Below are positions 44,291 through 54,476 of a DNA stretch of 64,000 nt, one piece after another. Numbering within the stretch: the stretch's first letter is position 1; each line of letters opens with the position of its first letter. Location: positions 14,143 to 78,142 of the forward strand of contig JBJKSB010000091.1 in the NCBI GenBank assembly GCA_046704385.1, given 5' to 3'. The stretch is from GH45 sp046704385 (GTDB lineage Bacteria; Bacteroidota; Bacteroidia; Bacteroidales; SZUA-534). Under the pieces are notes generated by a model. It saw nothing but the letters and a program-made list of their open reading frames with translations. It was not told the origin of the DNA and searched no databases. A program made the position numbers and the translations under genes.

Positions 44291-45964
44291 TTATTTATTA
44301 GTCCAAACGAAATTATTACCAGAACCCGAGACAGTAACCCCTTGTTGTTTCAAAGCAATATTATTTGAGCTGTTAATCTGCGTATTGCTTACTGTAATGC
44401 TCGCATCAGTTTCGACAGGGGCATTTGAACCTTGTCCGGCATACTCAATAATACAATGGTCCATTTTGGTATTTGAAAGTGTATTTTCCCAGAAATAGAG
44501 TCCACCCCATGCACCGGCAGCCGGTGACGCTGCACTTGACGTGAAAGTAATTGGTTTGGCAACGTTACCTACTGCTGTTAGTTTTGAGCTGTTGGAATAG
44601 CCTATACTTAAACCACCATCGGACCCGAACCGGATGGTAGAACCGGCTTCAATGGTTAAATCACCATCAATATAAATATAATCCTCAGTATAAAAATCAA
44701 CATTAGCCTGCTTTTTCCATGTAACGGCATTATTATAAGTTGGGTTTCCCCATATCTCAATCCCTTTAAGTGCAGCCGGTACAAGCGTATTTGGAGTCCC
44801 TAAATCGGGCAGGTGTTGGGCAGATATACTGATCAGGTGATTAGCGCATGTGTTAATGGTGTTATTTTTAAAAGAAACAGCCCCGGCTTCATCGTTAAAA
44901 TATATCCCCCCGCTGGAGCTGTTTTCAATAGTGTTATTATTAAAGTTAATTGAGGCACCATATAATTCCATTGCCGCATAATTGCCATTTCCGGCGTAAT
45001 TAATCATACAGAATGCCATTTTTGAAGATGCAAGACAATTACTGTAAAAGGTAATCCCTTCCCAGGCCCCGGCAGTTGGCATAACCGCATTTGATGTAAA
45101 TGTAATGGGAGTTAATGATGACCCTCCGTCAGCAACCAGGGTGGTTGAAGAGCTATATCCAAAAACCAGGCTGCTGTTAGCTTCGAATTTAAAAGTTGTC
45201 CCAGCCTGCATGGTTAAAGTGCCATCAACATATAATTCATGGTCAATTATATACGGCAGATCTAAGTTGTTCCATGTTTGTGGTGTATTGCTTTCATAAT
45301 CGCCTGTAATCAAAATCCCGGCGGCATTTATAAAAGCACTGCTGGTATCGATGCACGAAATTTTATTCGCATCCATTTCAATGGCATATTTACTGCAATC
45401 GCTGATGGTATCATGTTTGAATGAAACAAATCCTCCTTGGTTATCGCTATAGCTGGTATAAACACCATCTGACGAGGAATTTCGAATAAAGCAACTGTCC
45501 ATAATAATGTTGCATCCTAACAGCTCAACAGCACCATAATTATTACTGCCGGCATATTCTATAATACAGTTTCTGAATTCCGAATTTTGCAGGGTATTGC
45601 TATAAAAAGTCAAACCATCCCAGGCTCCTGCTGTAGGATTAGAAGAGCTTGAGGTAAAAGTGATCGGTTTTTCTTTGGTGCCTTTGGCCAGAATAGTGGA
45701 ATTGTTGCTATAACCAAATACAAGACCGGAACCTGAATTAAACTTAATTGTAGTGCCCGGTTCAATGACAAGTACCGCCCCATCGTCGACATACACCATT
45801 CCGTCAACCAGGTACACATTGTCTGCCGACCATGTTACAGATTCGGAAATATTTTCATTAATCTCAATTAAAGCACCAGAATTGTCGACGTTTGTTTCGC
45901 AGCTATTAAAAAACAATACAACCATTGCGATAAGAGCCAGTAATAACCCATTAGACTTTTTCAT
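44291..45964 (-). CDS. Beta-helix lipoprotein with three internal repeats
   Basis: The protein has 557 residues with a lipoprotein signal ending FFNSC. The mature part consists of three repeats of about 170 residues. Each opens with a strand ending in YVDDG, YVDGT or YIDGD, then EPGTTIKF, QAGTTFKF or EAGSTIRF, then GYSNNST, GYSSSTT or GYSNSSK, then PITFTS and (P/A)AGAW(D/E/G)G(L/I). Such parallel beta-helix modules occur in surface polysaccharide-binding or adhesin-like proteins. No catalytic residues were identified. A monocistronic gene, convergent with the ATPase. Confidence 0.87.
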   Translation of the reverse strand: MKKSNGLLLALIAMVVLFFNSCETNVDNSGALIEINENISESVTWSADNVYLVDGMVYVDDGAVLVIEPGTTIKFNSGSGLVFGYSNNSTILAKGTKEKPITFTSSSSNPTAGAWDGLTFYSNTLQNSEFRNCIIEYAGSNNYGAVELLGCNIIMDSCFIRNSSSDGVYTSYSDNQGGFVSFKHDTISDCSKYAIEMDANKISCIDTSSAFINAAGILITGDYESNTPQTWNNLDLPYIIDHELYVDGTLTMQAGTTFKFEANSSLVFGYSSSTTLVADGGSSLTPITFTSNAVMPTAGAWEGITFYSNCLASSKMAFCMINYAGNGNYAAMELYGASINFNNNTIENSSSGGIYFNDEAGAVSFKNNTINTCANHLISISAQHLPDLGTPNTLVPAALKGIEIWGNPTYNNAVTWKKQANVDFYTEDYIYIDGDLTIEAGSTIRFGSDGGLSIGYSNSSKLTAVGNVAKPITFTSSAASPAAGAWGGLYFWENTLSNTKMDHCIIEYAGQGSNAPVETDASITVSNTQINSSNNIALKQQGVTVSGSGNNFVWTNK

Positions 45965-46116
45965 ATTTAATCAATTTTGGTTTAAGAAAAGGCCTAAATT
46001 AAGAACCTGCAAATAGCCGTTATAGTAAAAATCGGACAAAATTCCGTTATCGGGTCAGGTATAAAAATCCTGAGTTTAGATGCAGAATAATATGAAGGCG
46101 CAAGACTGATCCAGAA

Positions 46117-46944
46117 CTACTCTTTCATTCCCGAAATAAGTTTACCATTTGAAGTGTCCCTTTTTAGGAACGACTGAGGTGTTTCTCCCATAATATTTTT
46201 AAAATCATTAATAAAATGGGTTTGATCGAAAAAGTTGTATTTATAGGCGAGGTCCATTTCCTTACTGGCCGGATATTTCATCATTTCCTGAATAATATAA
46301 CCGAATTTCACTATCCGCGAAAACGATTTGGCCGATACTCCTGCCTGTAAATTAAAATGCCGTCGAAACGTACGTTCGTCGATGCACGAAAGCTGGCATA
46401 ATTCCGATAATTTTAGCTGACCAAAGTTGTTTATAATTGTATTAACCGAAAATTGCAGTTCATCAACATATCTTGGCCCTTTATTTGATTTTCTTAGATG
46501 CCTGATAATAAAATCCTCCAATAAAGTTATACGTTTCTCCATGCCGGCAATTTCACCAAGTTGTTCATGCAAAAGAGTTATCTCGTGCCCTAACAGCAAA
46601 CTGGCATCCAGATACCTGTCGTTTATCTCATTAAAGGAGGTATTAAAAAGCCTGAAAAAAATCAATGGTTTAAATTTTATAATCAGGGTATCAAAAACCT
46701 TTCCCGGGTCGATAAAGATATATTTTGTTTGCTGTCCAACAAAAATAACCTTTGGCAACAGGGTACTTTTTTCATTGATAATTGCCTTCGATCGGTCCCG
46801 AAAATGAAATATCATAGCTTCGCCAATCGAAGGGATAAATTTATCCAGTAAAATGCTCCCCTTATCGTCAATATTACAAAACATTGTGTACTTATCGATA
46901 TAAGACGAAAGGATTTCCGAAGGCAAAACAGTCTTATAAAACAT
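46117..46944 (-). CDS. AraC-family regulator (DUF6597-type N-terminus)
   Basis: The protein has 275 residues from the ATG at 46944. The N-terminal domain (LPSEILSSYIDKYTMFCN...LLDKFIPSIGEAMIFHF, FVGQQTKYIFI, LIIKFKPLIFFRLFN) is of the type found in Bacteroidota AraC regulators without a cupin. The C-terminal helix-turn-helix has KLSELCQLSCIDERTFRRHF and MDLAYKYNFFDQTHFINDFKNIMGETPQSFL. No ligand or target can be assigned. It lies divergent from nothing and sits between a lipoprotein gene and the efflux operon. Confidence 0.88.
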   Translation of the reverse strand: MFYKTVLPSEILSSYIDKYTMFCNIDDKGSILLDKFIPSIGEAMIFHFRDRSKAIINEKSTLLPKVIFVGQQTKYIFIDPGKVFDTLIIKFKPLIFFRLFNTSFNEINDRYLDASLLLGHEITLLHEQLGEIAGMEKRITLLEDFIIRHLRKSNKGPRYVDELQFSVNTIINNFGQLKLSELCQLSCIDERTFRRHFNLQAGVSAKSFSRIVKFGYIIQEMMKYPASKEMDLAYKYNFFDQTHFINDFKNIMGETPQSFLKRDTSNGKLISGMKE

Positions 46945-46999
46945 CAAACAATATTTAAAATTTATCCTTAAAAAACATTAGTGTCCGGTAAAACTGTAA

Positions 47000-47027
47000 A
47001 GATTCCTCGCTTTGCTCGGAATGACAA
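47000..47027. repeat. Interspersed repeat related to 3333-3400
   Basis: AGATTCCTCGC-TTTGCTCGGAATGACAA has a CGAGGAAT/ATTCCTCG-type imperfect palindrome (CCTCGC / GCTCGG) and the wording of a widespread Bacteroidota intergenic repeat. It lies after the efflux operon and before the AraC gene. Confidence 0.5.
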
Positions 47028-47073
47028 TAAGTTAGTGAGTTTTTTGACATAAAATTGTTTAGATTACATCATG

Positions 47074-48363
47074 CTATAATGAAGAAATCAATTGCTTAAG
47101 CTTTATTTCGTTTATTTTTAAGTTGTATTCAAAATTAATAAGCCGGGTACTCGATTGCACATAATTTTCCTGCGCCTGGTGTACTTCCAGTGAAGTGGTC
47201 TGTCCAAGTTTTAGCCTGCTCAGGCTGATTTCAAAATTCTCTTTTGTTAAAGCATTATTTTCTTTCTCGATCAACATTAGTTTTCGTTGGTTCTCAAAAT
47301 TGGTAATAGCATTCTGAAGTTCAGAAGCCACCTGCAATTTCACGTAATCAAGGTCGTACTGTGCCGACTGCATCTGAATGGTGGCCTCGGCTATTTTTCT
47401 TTTTGTTTCGCCGGAATTATAAAGAGGGATTGCCAGGGTTCCTCCAATCTGGGGGCCAACCAAACGGCTCTTTATTAGCGAACCATCAGAATTCATAGTC
47501 TGTGAAAAATTATAACCCCCTTTTAGGCTTAAAGTAGGGTAATAGTTTTTTTTGTTTTCGGTAACGTTCAACCGTGAAATATCCAGCTGCTTCTGAAATG
47601 CCAGAATACTGGTGTTGGCTGTATCAATCTGCTGAAATAATTTTTCTTTATCGGGAGTGTACTGAAATGGGATCGAATCTGAAACCATAAAATCATTCTC
47701 TGGTGCCTTTCCCAATAAAACATTCAAATCTTTTTTGGCTGCATCAATAGCAAATTGTTGGTTAATGGCATTTTCCATGGTAACATTCATATCAATTTTA
47801 GCCTGTAACAAATCGGTTTTTAATAATGAACCGGCATTAAACCCTGCCTGAGCAATGGTTACCCGTTCCTGGTTCAAATCGAGTACTTCCTTAATGGAGG
47901 CCAGTTGCTGATTCTGCCTTACTACATTATAATAAGCCGCAATTACATTATAAACTACTTCCAATACCTTCTCCTTAAACTGAATTTCGCCTAATGCCTC
48001 AATTTCGTTGAGTTTGTTTTTGGTGACAAACATTTTGCCCCCATCGTATAATAACCACGAAAGCTGAGGACCTGCACCTACATTTGTGCTGGTCAAAGGA
48101 TTATAACTAGTGCTGGTGCCGTCGGAATATTCCTGGTTTGTATTATTGGCCTGAAAATTTGCCGATCCATTTAAATCAACAACAGGAAGCATTCCCGCGT
48201 TTCCACGGGTATTATTTACTTTATCAATGTCAGCATTATTTCGGGCAACCAGGATATCAAAATTACTTTTCAGAGCAATATTCACAGCATCTTCAACCGT
48301 CATAAGCTGTTGAGCGCTTGCAAAATAACTTATAAAAAGAAAAACTATTATTAAAAATCTCAT
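47074..48363 (-). CDS. TolC-family outer-membrane efflux protein
   Basis: The protein has 429 residues. The start is at 48363 (MRFLIIVFLFISYFASAQ, a signal peptide); a TTG 9 bp upstream is in frame. Two outer-membrane-efflux repeats are visible: MTVEDAVNIALKSNFDILVARNNA... and the ending GQTTSLEVHQAQENYV. It forms the outer-membrane tunnel of the tripartite pump encoded with the RND and adaptor genes upstream. The gap to the RND gene is 19 bp. Last gene of the MarR-adaptor-RND-TolC operon. Confidence 0.93.
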   Translation of the reverse strand: MRFLIIVFLFISYFASAQQLMTVEDAVNIALKSNFDILVARNNADIDKVNNTRGNAGMLPVVDLNGSANFQANNTNQEYSDGTSTSYNPLTSTNVGAGPQLSWLLYDGGKMFVTKNKLNEIEALGEIQFKEKVLEVVYNVIAAYYNVVRQNQQLASIKEVLDLNQERVTIAQAGFNAGSLLKTDLLQAKIDMNVTMENAINQQFAIDAAKKDLNVLLGKAPENDFMVSDSIPFQYTPDKEKLFQQIDTANTSILAFQKQLDISRLNVTENKKNYYPTLSLKGGYNFSQTMNSDGSLIKSRLVGPQIGGTLAIPLYNSGETKRKIAEATIQMQSAQYDLDYVKLQVASELQNAITNFENQRKLMLIEKENNALTKENFEISLSRLKLGQTTSLEVHQAQENYVQSSTRLINFEYNLKINEIKLKQLISSL

Positions 48364-48382
48364 AACATTCAAATTTAACCAA

Positions 48383-51300
48383 TTACATAGTTGGAGTTTT
48401 TTTACCAGCCATCAAAATGTACATAACCGGAATCACAAAGAGTGTTAATAGCAAGGAAAAAAACAAACCACCAACTACCACAATACCCATTGGAATTCTA
48501 CTCGTGGCACCGGCTCCCAGCGCTAAAGCAATAGGCAGTGCACCAAACATGGTTGCCAGGGAAGTCATCAAGATCGGACGAAAACGGGCGGCTGCGGCTT
48601 CAAATGCAGCTACACGTTTGGTTAACCCGGCCTTACGTTTTTGATTGGCGAATTCCACAATTAAAATTCCGTTTTTGGTAACAATACCAATCAACAGGAT
48701 CATACCAATTTCAGAAAAAATATTCAGGGTTTGCCCGAAAATCCAAAGCGAAAGCATTGCCCCGGCAATAGCCATAGGCACAGTTAGCATTATAATAAAC
48801 GGATCGAGGAAACTTTCAAATTGAGCAGCCAGGATCAAATAAATAAGCATCAGTGCAAGTACTAATGCAAAAGAAATATTTGAGCTGCTTTCTGCAAAAT
48901 CCCTCGAAGGTCCTGATAAAGCTGTATTAAAACTCTTATCGAGTAATTTGTTCGCAATCCGCTGCATTTCCTCAATCCCCTCACCCAGGGTTCTTCCTTT
49001 GGCAGGATTTGCTGATATAGTAGCTGATTTATAGCGGTTATAATGATACAAAGTAGGCGGATTACTATTTTCCTGAATCTTCACCAGGTTATCGAGCTGA
49101 ACTAAATTTCCGTTTTTTGATCGCACATACAACGAAGATATATCCGACGGATCTTCACGATCTTCACGCTTAAGCTGTGTTATAACATAATATTGCTTGT
49201 TGTTTCTTAAAAAATAACCGGCGCGTCCCCCGCTAAAAGCACTGTTTAAAGCATCTGAAATATCCCGTTCATTAACTCCCAGACTGGTGGCTTTTAACCG
49301 ATCGACGGTAATATTCAATTCCGGTTTATTAAATTTTAAATCCACATCCACATTGCCAAACACAGGGCTGTTCTGTGCCTCGTCTAAAAACTCCGGCAAA
49401 ACTTTACGTATTTTATCAAAATCGAGGTTTTGAATTACAAACTGAACATCTAATCCCCTGGCAAATGACGTAGTGATAGTTGGTTCCTGGCTTGCAATAA
49501 CCCTGGCATCGGGAATTTTCCGGTAAATACTGTTCAACCGGTCATAAATATCCTGTTGGGTTGCCTTTCGCTGATCAGGATCAACTAGAAATGTAATAAT
49601 AAAACCGGAATTAACACTTGAGCTTGAACCACCACCATACCGTGCAAGCACATAATTCGATTCAGGAACTGTATCCAGATTTATACGGGCCAACTTATCG
49701 ATAATATTCTTAGTAGCTGTATATTCAGTACCTTCAGGAGCAGTTATAAAAGTTCTCAGGTAATTATGATCTTCCAAGGGAGCCAGTTCCTTTTTCAACA
49801 CCTTCGATAATGTAAAAATTATTCCCACACATGCAAGAACAACTGCTATTGATATCCATTTATGCTGAATGAAGAAACTCAGTCGCCTCCGGTAACCTTT
49901 TTCCAACCCGACAAAAAATGGTTCAGTGGCCACGAAAAAACGTGAATGATGAGATGCCGAACCACCCATAATAACATTCAGAACCGGGGTTAGCGTTAGG
50001 GAAACAAAAGCAGAGATCAGAACGGCACTGGCCACCACAATTCCAAATTCGCGGAATAAACGTCCGGTAAATCCCTGCAAAAAGATTACGGGAATAAATA
50101 CAATGGCCAGGGTAAGTGAGGTGGAAACCACAGCGAAGAAAATCTCACGGGTACCTTCAGCGGCAGCTTTTCGCTTATCCATACCTTTTTCAATCCGTTT
50201 AAAAATATTTTCAGTTACCACAATCCCATCGTCAACAACGAGACCGGTTGCCAGAACAATTCCAAGTAGTGTAAGCACATTTACCGAAAAGCCAAAAATA
50301 TACATAACAAAAAACGTCCCGATTAACGACACCGGTATATCTATCAATGGACGCAAAGCTATAATCCAGTTTCTGAAAAACAGGAAAATTATAAGAACCA
50401 CCAGACAAATGGCGATCATTAAAGTATCTAAAACATCAGTGACCGATTGTCTGACAAAAATTGATTTGTCGCGGCCAATGAACAATTTTAAGCCATTGGG
50501 AAGATTTTCCTCAACCTGGTCGAGCCTAAGGTAAAATTCATCAGCAATTTCAATATCGTTGGCTCCCGGTAAAGGTATTAAGGCAAGTACTACGCCAGTT
50601 GCGCCGTTAATGGTGGCTCCTGATTCCTCGTTTTGCGGACCCAGAATGGCTTCGCCAATGTCCCTCAACCTGATCACCTGGTTATCGGTTTGTTTAATTA
50701 TCATATTGTTAAAGTCATCCTCGGTTTCAAGCCTGCCATGTGTTTTTATGACTAATTCAGTGGCTCCTCCACGGATCTTTCCCCCGGGCATTTCCACATT
50801 TTCTTTGGCTAAAGCCGCATTAACATCAGCCGCTGTAAGATTAAATGCTGTCAATTTATTTGGATCGAGCCACAAACGCATGGCGGGTTTTTGTTGCCCG
50901 TAAATAACCACCGAACTGATCCCTGGAATGGTCTGAAATTTTTCCATTAATACATTTTCAGCGTAATCGCTTAATTCTATATCATTCATGGTACTACTCT
51001 CGGCAACCAGCATAATAATTGGCGAGGCGTTAGCATCAGCCTTGGTTACGGTGGGTGGAGCATCTATATCCTGAGGCAGTGATCGCATGGCCTGCGAAAC
51101 TTTATCGCGGACATCATTAGCCGCCTTTTCGAGGTCAGCTCCCAAATCGAATTCCACCGTTATACTACTGCTTCCGATTGATGATTGCGAGGAAATTGAT
51201 TTCACTCCTTCAATTCCATTAATCGATTTTTCAAGTGGTTCGGTTATTTGCGATTCAATAATTTCCGAATTTGCTCCTGTATAATTCGTCCGAACAGTAA

Positions 51301-51433
51301 TCACCGGTGGGTCGATGGCCGGGTAAAGCCTGACTCCTAAAAACTTAAACCCGACAACTCCCATAAGGATTATGATAAGGCTCATAACTACAGAGCCAAC
51401 GGGTCGTTTTAATGCAATATCTGAAATCATCAT
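48383..51433 (-). CDS. RND-type multidrug efflux permease (HAE1/AcrB-like)
   Basis: The protein has 1016 residues, the normal RND length, with twelve predicted membrane helices and two large periplasmic loops. The N-terminus MMISDIALKRPVGSVVMSL, the proton-relay Asp pair in TGLVVDDGIVV, and the late IGIVTKNGILIVEFANQ are diagnostic. It drives proton-coupled export of drugs or metabolites across the envelope. The start codon overlaps the stop of the adaptor gene (ATGA at 51433-51430), indicating translational coupling. The drug spectrum is unknown. Confidence 0.96.
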   Translation of the reverse strand: MMISDIALKRPVGSVVMSLIIILMGVVGFKFLGVRLYPAIDPPVITVRTNYTGANSEIIESQITEPLEKSINGIEGVKSISSQSSIGSSSITVEFDLGADLEKAANDVRDKVSQAMRSLPQDIDAPPTVTKADANASPIIMLVAESSTMNDIELSDYAENVLMEKFQTIPGISSVVIYGQQKPAMRLWLDPNKLTAFNLTAADVNAALAKENVEMPGGKIRGGATELVIKTHGRLETEDDFNNMIIKQTDNQVIRLRDIGEAILGPQNEESGATINGATGVVLALIPLPGANDIEIADEFYLRLDQVEENLPNGLKLFIGRDKSIFVRQSVTDVLDTLMIAICLVVLIIFLFFRNWIIALRPLIDIPVSLIGTFFVMYIFGFSVNVLTLLGIVLATGLVVDDGIVVTENIFKRIEKGMDKRKAAAEGTREIFFAVVSTSLTLAIVFIPVIFLQGFTGRLFREFGIVVASAVLISAFVSLTLTPVLNVIMGGSASHHSRFFVATEPFFVGLEKGYRRRLSFFIQHKWISIAVVLACVGIIFTLSKVLKKELAPLEDHNYLRTFITAPEGTEYTATKNIIDKLARINLDTVPESNYVLARYGGGSSSSVNSGFIITFLVDPDQRKATQQDIYDRLNSIYRKIPDARVIASQEPTITTSFARGLDVQFVIQNLDFDKIRKVLPEFLDEAQNSPVFGNVDVDLKFNKPELNITVDRLKATSLGVNERDISDALNSAFSGGRAGYFLRNNKQYYVITQLKREDREDPSDISSLYVRSKNGNLVQLDNLVKIQENSNPPTLYHYNRYKSATISANPAKGRTLGEGIEEMQRIANKLLDKSFNTALSGPSRDFAESSSNISFALVLALMLIYLILAAQFESFLDPFIIMLTVPMAIAGAMLSLWIFGQTLNIFSEIGMILLIGIVTKNGILIVEFANQKRKAGLTKRVAAFEAAAARFRPILMTSLATMFGALPIALALGAGATSRIPMGIVVVGGLFFSLLLTLFVIPVMYILMAGKKTPTM

Positions 51434-52512
51434 AACGAATCCGTCTTAACAGTTGCATATTTTAAAGGTGAACCCTCTTTCAAAAAAAGGATTCCGTTTG
51501 TGATAACCGTATCACCCGGCTGCAGTCCGTTTGTAATTTCAATGTACGATACTTTACGGATGCCGGTTTTAACCTCCGTAAAATGGGCTTTCCCGTTTTT
51601 TGCAATTATCACGGTTTTATTCTCCTGATTCGGAATTATAGATTGTGTGGGTATAACCAGGGCATGTTTGTTTTCATTCATTCGCAACTGAACGTTGGTG
51701 AAAGAACCCGGGATTAATTGATTTGATTTACTGTTTACCAATGCCCGCACTTTCATGTTACGGGTATAAGGGTCGATTCCTCTTTCGCTGGCAATTACTG
51801 TAGCATCGTAGGCCTTTTTTGATTCATAAACAGTAAATTTCACCTTCATACCGGGAACAATTTCTGGACTGTATTTTTCAGGCACACTGAAATCCAGTTT
51901 CAATTGATCGATGCTTCGGATAGTAGCCAACAATGTTGAGGGAGTAACCTGAGCACCCACGCTTACATTCCGTAGCCCGATTACGCCATCGAAAGGTGCA
52001 AGCACTTCGGTTTTTCTGATTTTAACTTTCTGAACCTCAATCTCAGCCTTAATGGAATTCAACTGTAAGCCTGTTTGCTCGTAATCATTCTGACTAATAC
52101 CATTAACTTTCAACAATTCAGATTGTCGGTTATAAATTTGCTGCTGTATGGCCAACTGGGTTTGAAGTTTTTTCAAATCTGCCTGTAAATCATCATCAAA
52201 CAATTTTACCAGCAAGGTGCCCTCCTTTACAAATTTACCTTCCTGAAGATTCAGTTTAACAATCCTTCCGGCAACTTCATTTTTCAGCTCAACCTCTTCA
52301 TTAGCCATCAACGTACCCGATACGGTAATTTCGTTAATTAAAAGTGAAGGTTTAACTATATACGCGTCAACTTTAAGCGCAGGCTTATTTCTCCGCTTAT
52401 TAAAATTATCAGATTTTGGTTTTTCTAGCTTTATGATTAAAAGTGTAACCAACACTAATCCAACAAGAATTATTAACCATTTGGTGTTTTTCATCTTCTT
52501 TAAAATTATCAT
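51430..52512 (-). CDS. RND efflux periplasmic adaptor (membrane fusion protein)
   Basis: The protein has 360 residues with an N-terminal membrane anchor (WLIILVGLVLVTLLII). The lipoyl/coiled-coil hairpin lies at about 65-175 (GRIVKLNLQEGKFVKEGTLL to VLAPFDGVIGLRNVSVGAQV), then the beta-barrel (LKLDFSVPEKY) and membrane-proximal domain. It bridges the RND permease and TolC. It is 8 bp after the MarR gene and overlaps the RND gene by 4 bp. Start at 52512, or at the in-frame Met at 52494. Confidence 0.94.
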   Translation of the reverse strand: MIILKKMKNTKWLIILVGLVLVTLLIIKLEKPKSDNFNKRRNKPALKVDAYIVKPSLLINEITVSGTLMANEEVELKNEVAGRIVKLNLQEGKFVKEGTLLVKLFDDDLQADLKKLQTQLAIQQQIYNRQSELLKVNGISQNDYEQTGLQLNSIKAEIEVQKVKIRKTEVLAPFDGVIGLRNVSVGAQVTPSTLLATIRSIDQLKLDFSVPEKYSPEIVPGMKVKFTVYESKKAYDATVIASERGIDPYTRNMKVRALVNSKSNQLIPGSFTNVQLRMNENKHALVIPTQSIIPNQENKTVIIAKNGKAHFTEVKTGIRKVSYIEITNGLQPGDTVITNGILFLKEGSPLKYATVKTDSL

Positions 52513-52520
52513 ATTTCATA

Positions 52521-52973
52521 TTACAAATCATTTGTTTTGTCCAGGTTATTCTTCATTATCCTCAATAAATCATATAATTCTTCCACCTTTGATTGAGGTA
52601 TGTTATGGAATGCTTTTCCCGATGCAAGTTGTATGGCCTTTTTTATTTCGGGGAGATACTGTTGAGCCTTTTCAGTTACCACAAGATTATATTTTCTGCG
52701 ATCATTTGTATCTCTCTTCCTTTGCACATAACCTTTTGAAGATAGGTAATCAACAATCCGCACTACCTGAACTTTATCAATGGCAAGTTTTTGAGCCAGC
52801 TCCTGCTGATTCATTAATCCACCACCCGATTCTATAATAAGCAGAGGATAGAATGACCGGCTTATATCAAGGTTCAACAGATTATTATTAAGATCAGCAA
52901 GAAACATATGGCTAATTTTAGCCATAACACGACCAATAGGCTCCTTTAGTAAATTATAATCACCTAAATCCAT
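52521..52973 (-). CDS. MarR-family transcriptional regulator
   Basis: The protein has 150 residues. The winged helix is clear: GLMNQQELAQKLAIDKVQVVRIVDYLSSKGYV then the wing RKRDTNDRRKYNLVVTEKA. It is the first gene of the efflux operon and probably represses it and itself until a phenolic or drug ligand binds. Only 8 bp separate it from the adaptor gene. Confidence 0.92.
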   Translation of the reverse strand: MDLGDYNLLKEPIGRVMAKISHMFLADLNNNLLNLDISRSFYPLLIIESGGGLMNQQELAQKLAIDKVQVVRIVDYLSSKGYVQRKRDTNDRRKYNLVVTEKAQQYLPEIKKAIQLASGKAFHNIPQSKVEELYDLLRIMKNNLDKTNDL

Positions 52974-53082
52974 TTATTTGTCATTAAGCAGATCAAAAAT
53001 ACTAATAATTAAAATTAGTTATCACTGTTAACTAAAAATAAATTTTTCGTGTTCTTTGTTGATTTTTGCGACAACCCTGCTT

Positions 53083-54393
53083 TTATTGCTTTACCCATTC
53101 CGCAATTCTACGCATCCCTTCAACCGTCCTGCTGCAATAAACTTCTGTAAAATCATCGGGAAGATTTTCATTTAATGGTATGGCTTCGCTTGCCAGCAAA
53201 GCTTTGGCCCCATCAAAATTAACAAAAGCGATACGGGCTGTAAGCTCCTGTGGCGGACGCTGAAAAGCTTCACCCGGCAAAATAGCTACCCCGGTATCCT
53301 GCAATAATTTTTCGCATAAAATTCTGCTACTATCTATCCCTTTTTTAATCATTTTTTCTGATAAAGGTGTAAAGTCAATAAAAAAATAAAAGGCACCATC
53401 GGGATCATGCAGCCTAATACCCGCATCACGAAGTATAGCAACACAACGATTGCTTAAATGTGAAAGTATCCGGCGCGAATGGCTTAGGTACCTTTCAATC
53501 TGAACTCCGCCTTTAAAAGCCCTTACCGCGGCATACTGAATAGGTGTACTCACTGAAGTATAAGTCTCGCTGGCCACAGCTGACATGGAATTCAACAACC
53601 AGTCAAAATCGGAAGGAAAAGCAAAGGTGCCTAAACGCCATCCCCCTGCACCACTCCATTTTGAAAGACCTGAGCTGATTATCGTTCCTTCAGGATAAAA
53701 CTTTGCAATGGAAACATGTTTACCCTTAAAATGCAATTCACCGTAAATTTCATCCGATAAAACGATCAGTTCATGTTTGCGGGCAACCTGCGCAATTTTT
53801 TTAAGCTCAGTTTCAGAATACGTTCCTCCATCAGGGTTCGATGGATAATTAAGTATTAGTAATCGCGGTTTATAAACATCATTTTCCTGGGTCAAAAAAT
53901 CACTTAACTGTTTGGCCGTTAACCTCCATTTATTTTCAAAAGTGGTTTGTATTAACCGTGTATTACGACCAATTATTTTTGCCTGGGGACCATATGAAAC
54001 CCAGCAGGGAGTTGGTAAAATCAAGTCACCATAAAAAACCATCTGCAAAACAAACATGAGTTCCTTCGATCCCGGTCCGATTAAAACATTGTTGGGCTTA
54101 ATGTCAACATTGTTTTTTTGTTTATGAAAATAAGCCACTGCCTGCCTCAATGTTTCCAAACCTTTTACATTCAGATAATCTTTTTCATGCGCATTATTTT
54201 TCAGCGCTTCAACCACCGGTACCGGAACAGGAAAAGGCGACTGACCAAGTCCCATGGCATAAACCATCCTACCCTTGTCAGCCAGTTTTTTACTCAGTTG
54301 GTTTATGGCCAGGGTCGGTGATTGCGTAATTCCCCTGATGTTCAGGTTAATACTTACATATTTTTTAATTCGTCTTCCTCCGTTATTTGCCAT
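53083..54393 (-). CDS. PLP-dependent aminotransferase, class I/II
   Basis: The protein has 436 residues from the ATG at 54393 (MANNGGRRIKKYVSINL). Fold-type I signs are present: LIGPGSKELMFVLQM, NYPSNPDGGTYSE, LSDEIYGELHF, and the PLP lysine in SSGLSKWSGAGGWRLG. The extended C-terminal part (about 395-436) and the long helix region are typical of the longer class I forms. The amino-acid substrate is unknown. It is divergent from hrpB at 54477. Confidence 0.88.
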   Translation of the reverse strand: MANNGGRRIKKYVSINLNIRGITQSPTLAINQLSKKLADKGRMVYAMGLGQSPFPVPVPVVEALKNNAHEKDYLNVKGLETLRQAVAYFHKQKNNVDIKPNNVLIGPGSKELMFVLQMVFYGDLILPTPCWVSYGPQAKIIGRNTRLIQTTFENKWRLTAKQLSDFLTQENDVYKPRLLILNYPSNPDGGTYSETELKKIAQVARKHELIVLSDEIYGELHFKGKHVSIAKFYPEGTIISSGLSKWSGAGGWRLGTFAFPSDFDWLLNSMSAVASETYTSVSTPIQYAAVRAFKGGVQIERYLSHSRRILSHLSNRCVAILRDAGIRLHDPDGAFYFFIDFTPLSEKMIKKGIDSSRILCEKLLQDTGVAILPGEAFQRPPQELTARIAFVNFDGAKALLASEAIPLNENLPDDFTEVYCSRTVEGMRRIAEWVKQ

Positions 54394-54476
54394 AATCAAT
54401 TCTTTTGAGTCAATTAAAATTAATGAAAAAATATATAGAAAAGTGATAAGCTGTCCTGGAATTTAATTCATTACTT

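Noticed and set aside
47000..47040. Possible insertion-sequence end (GTGTCCGG at 46981)
   Set aside because: No transposase gene and no matching inverted end were found nearby.
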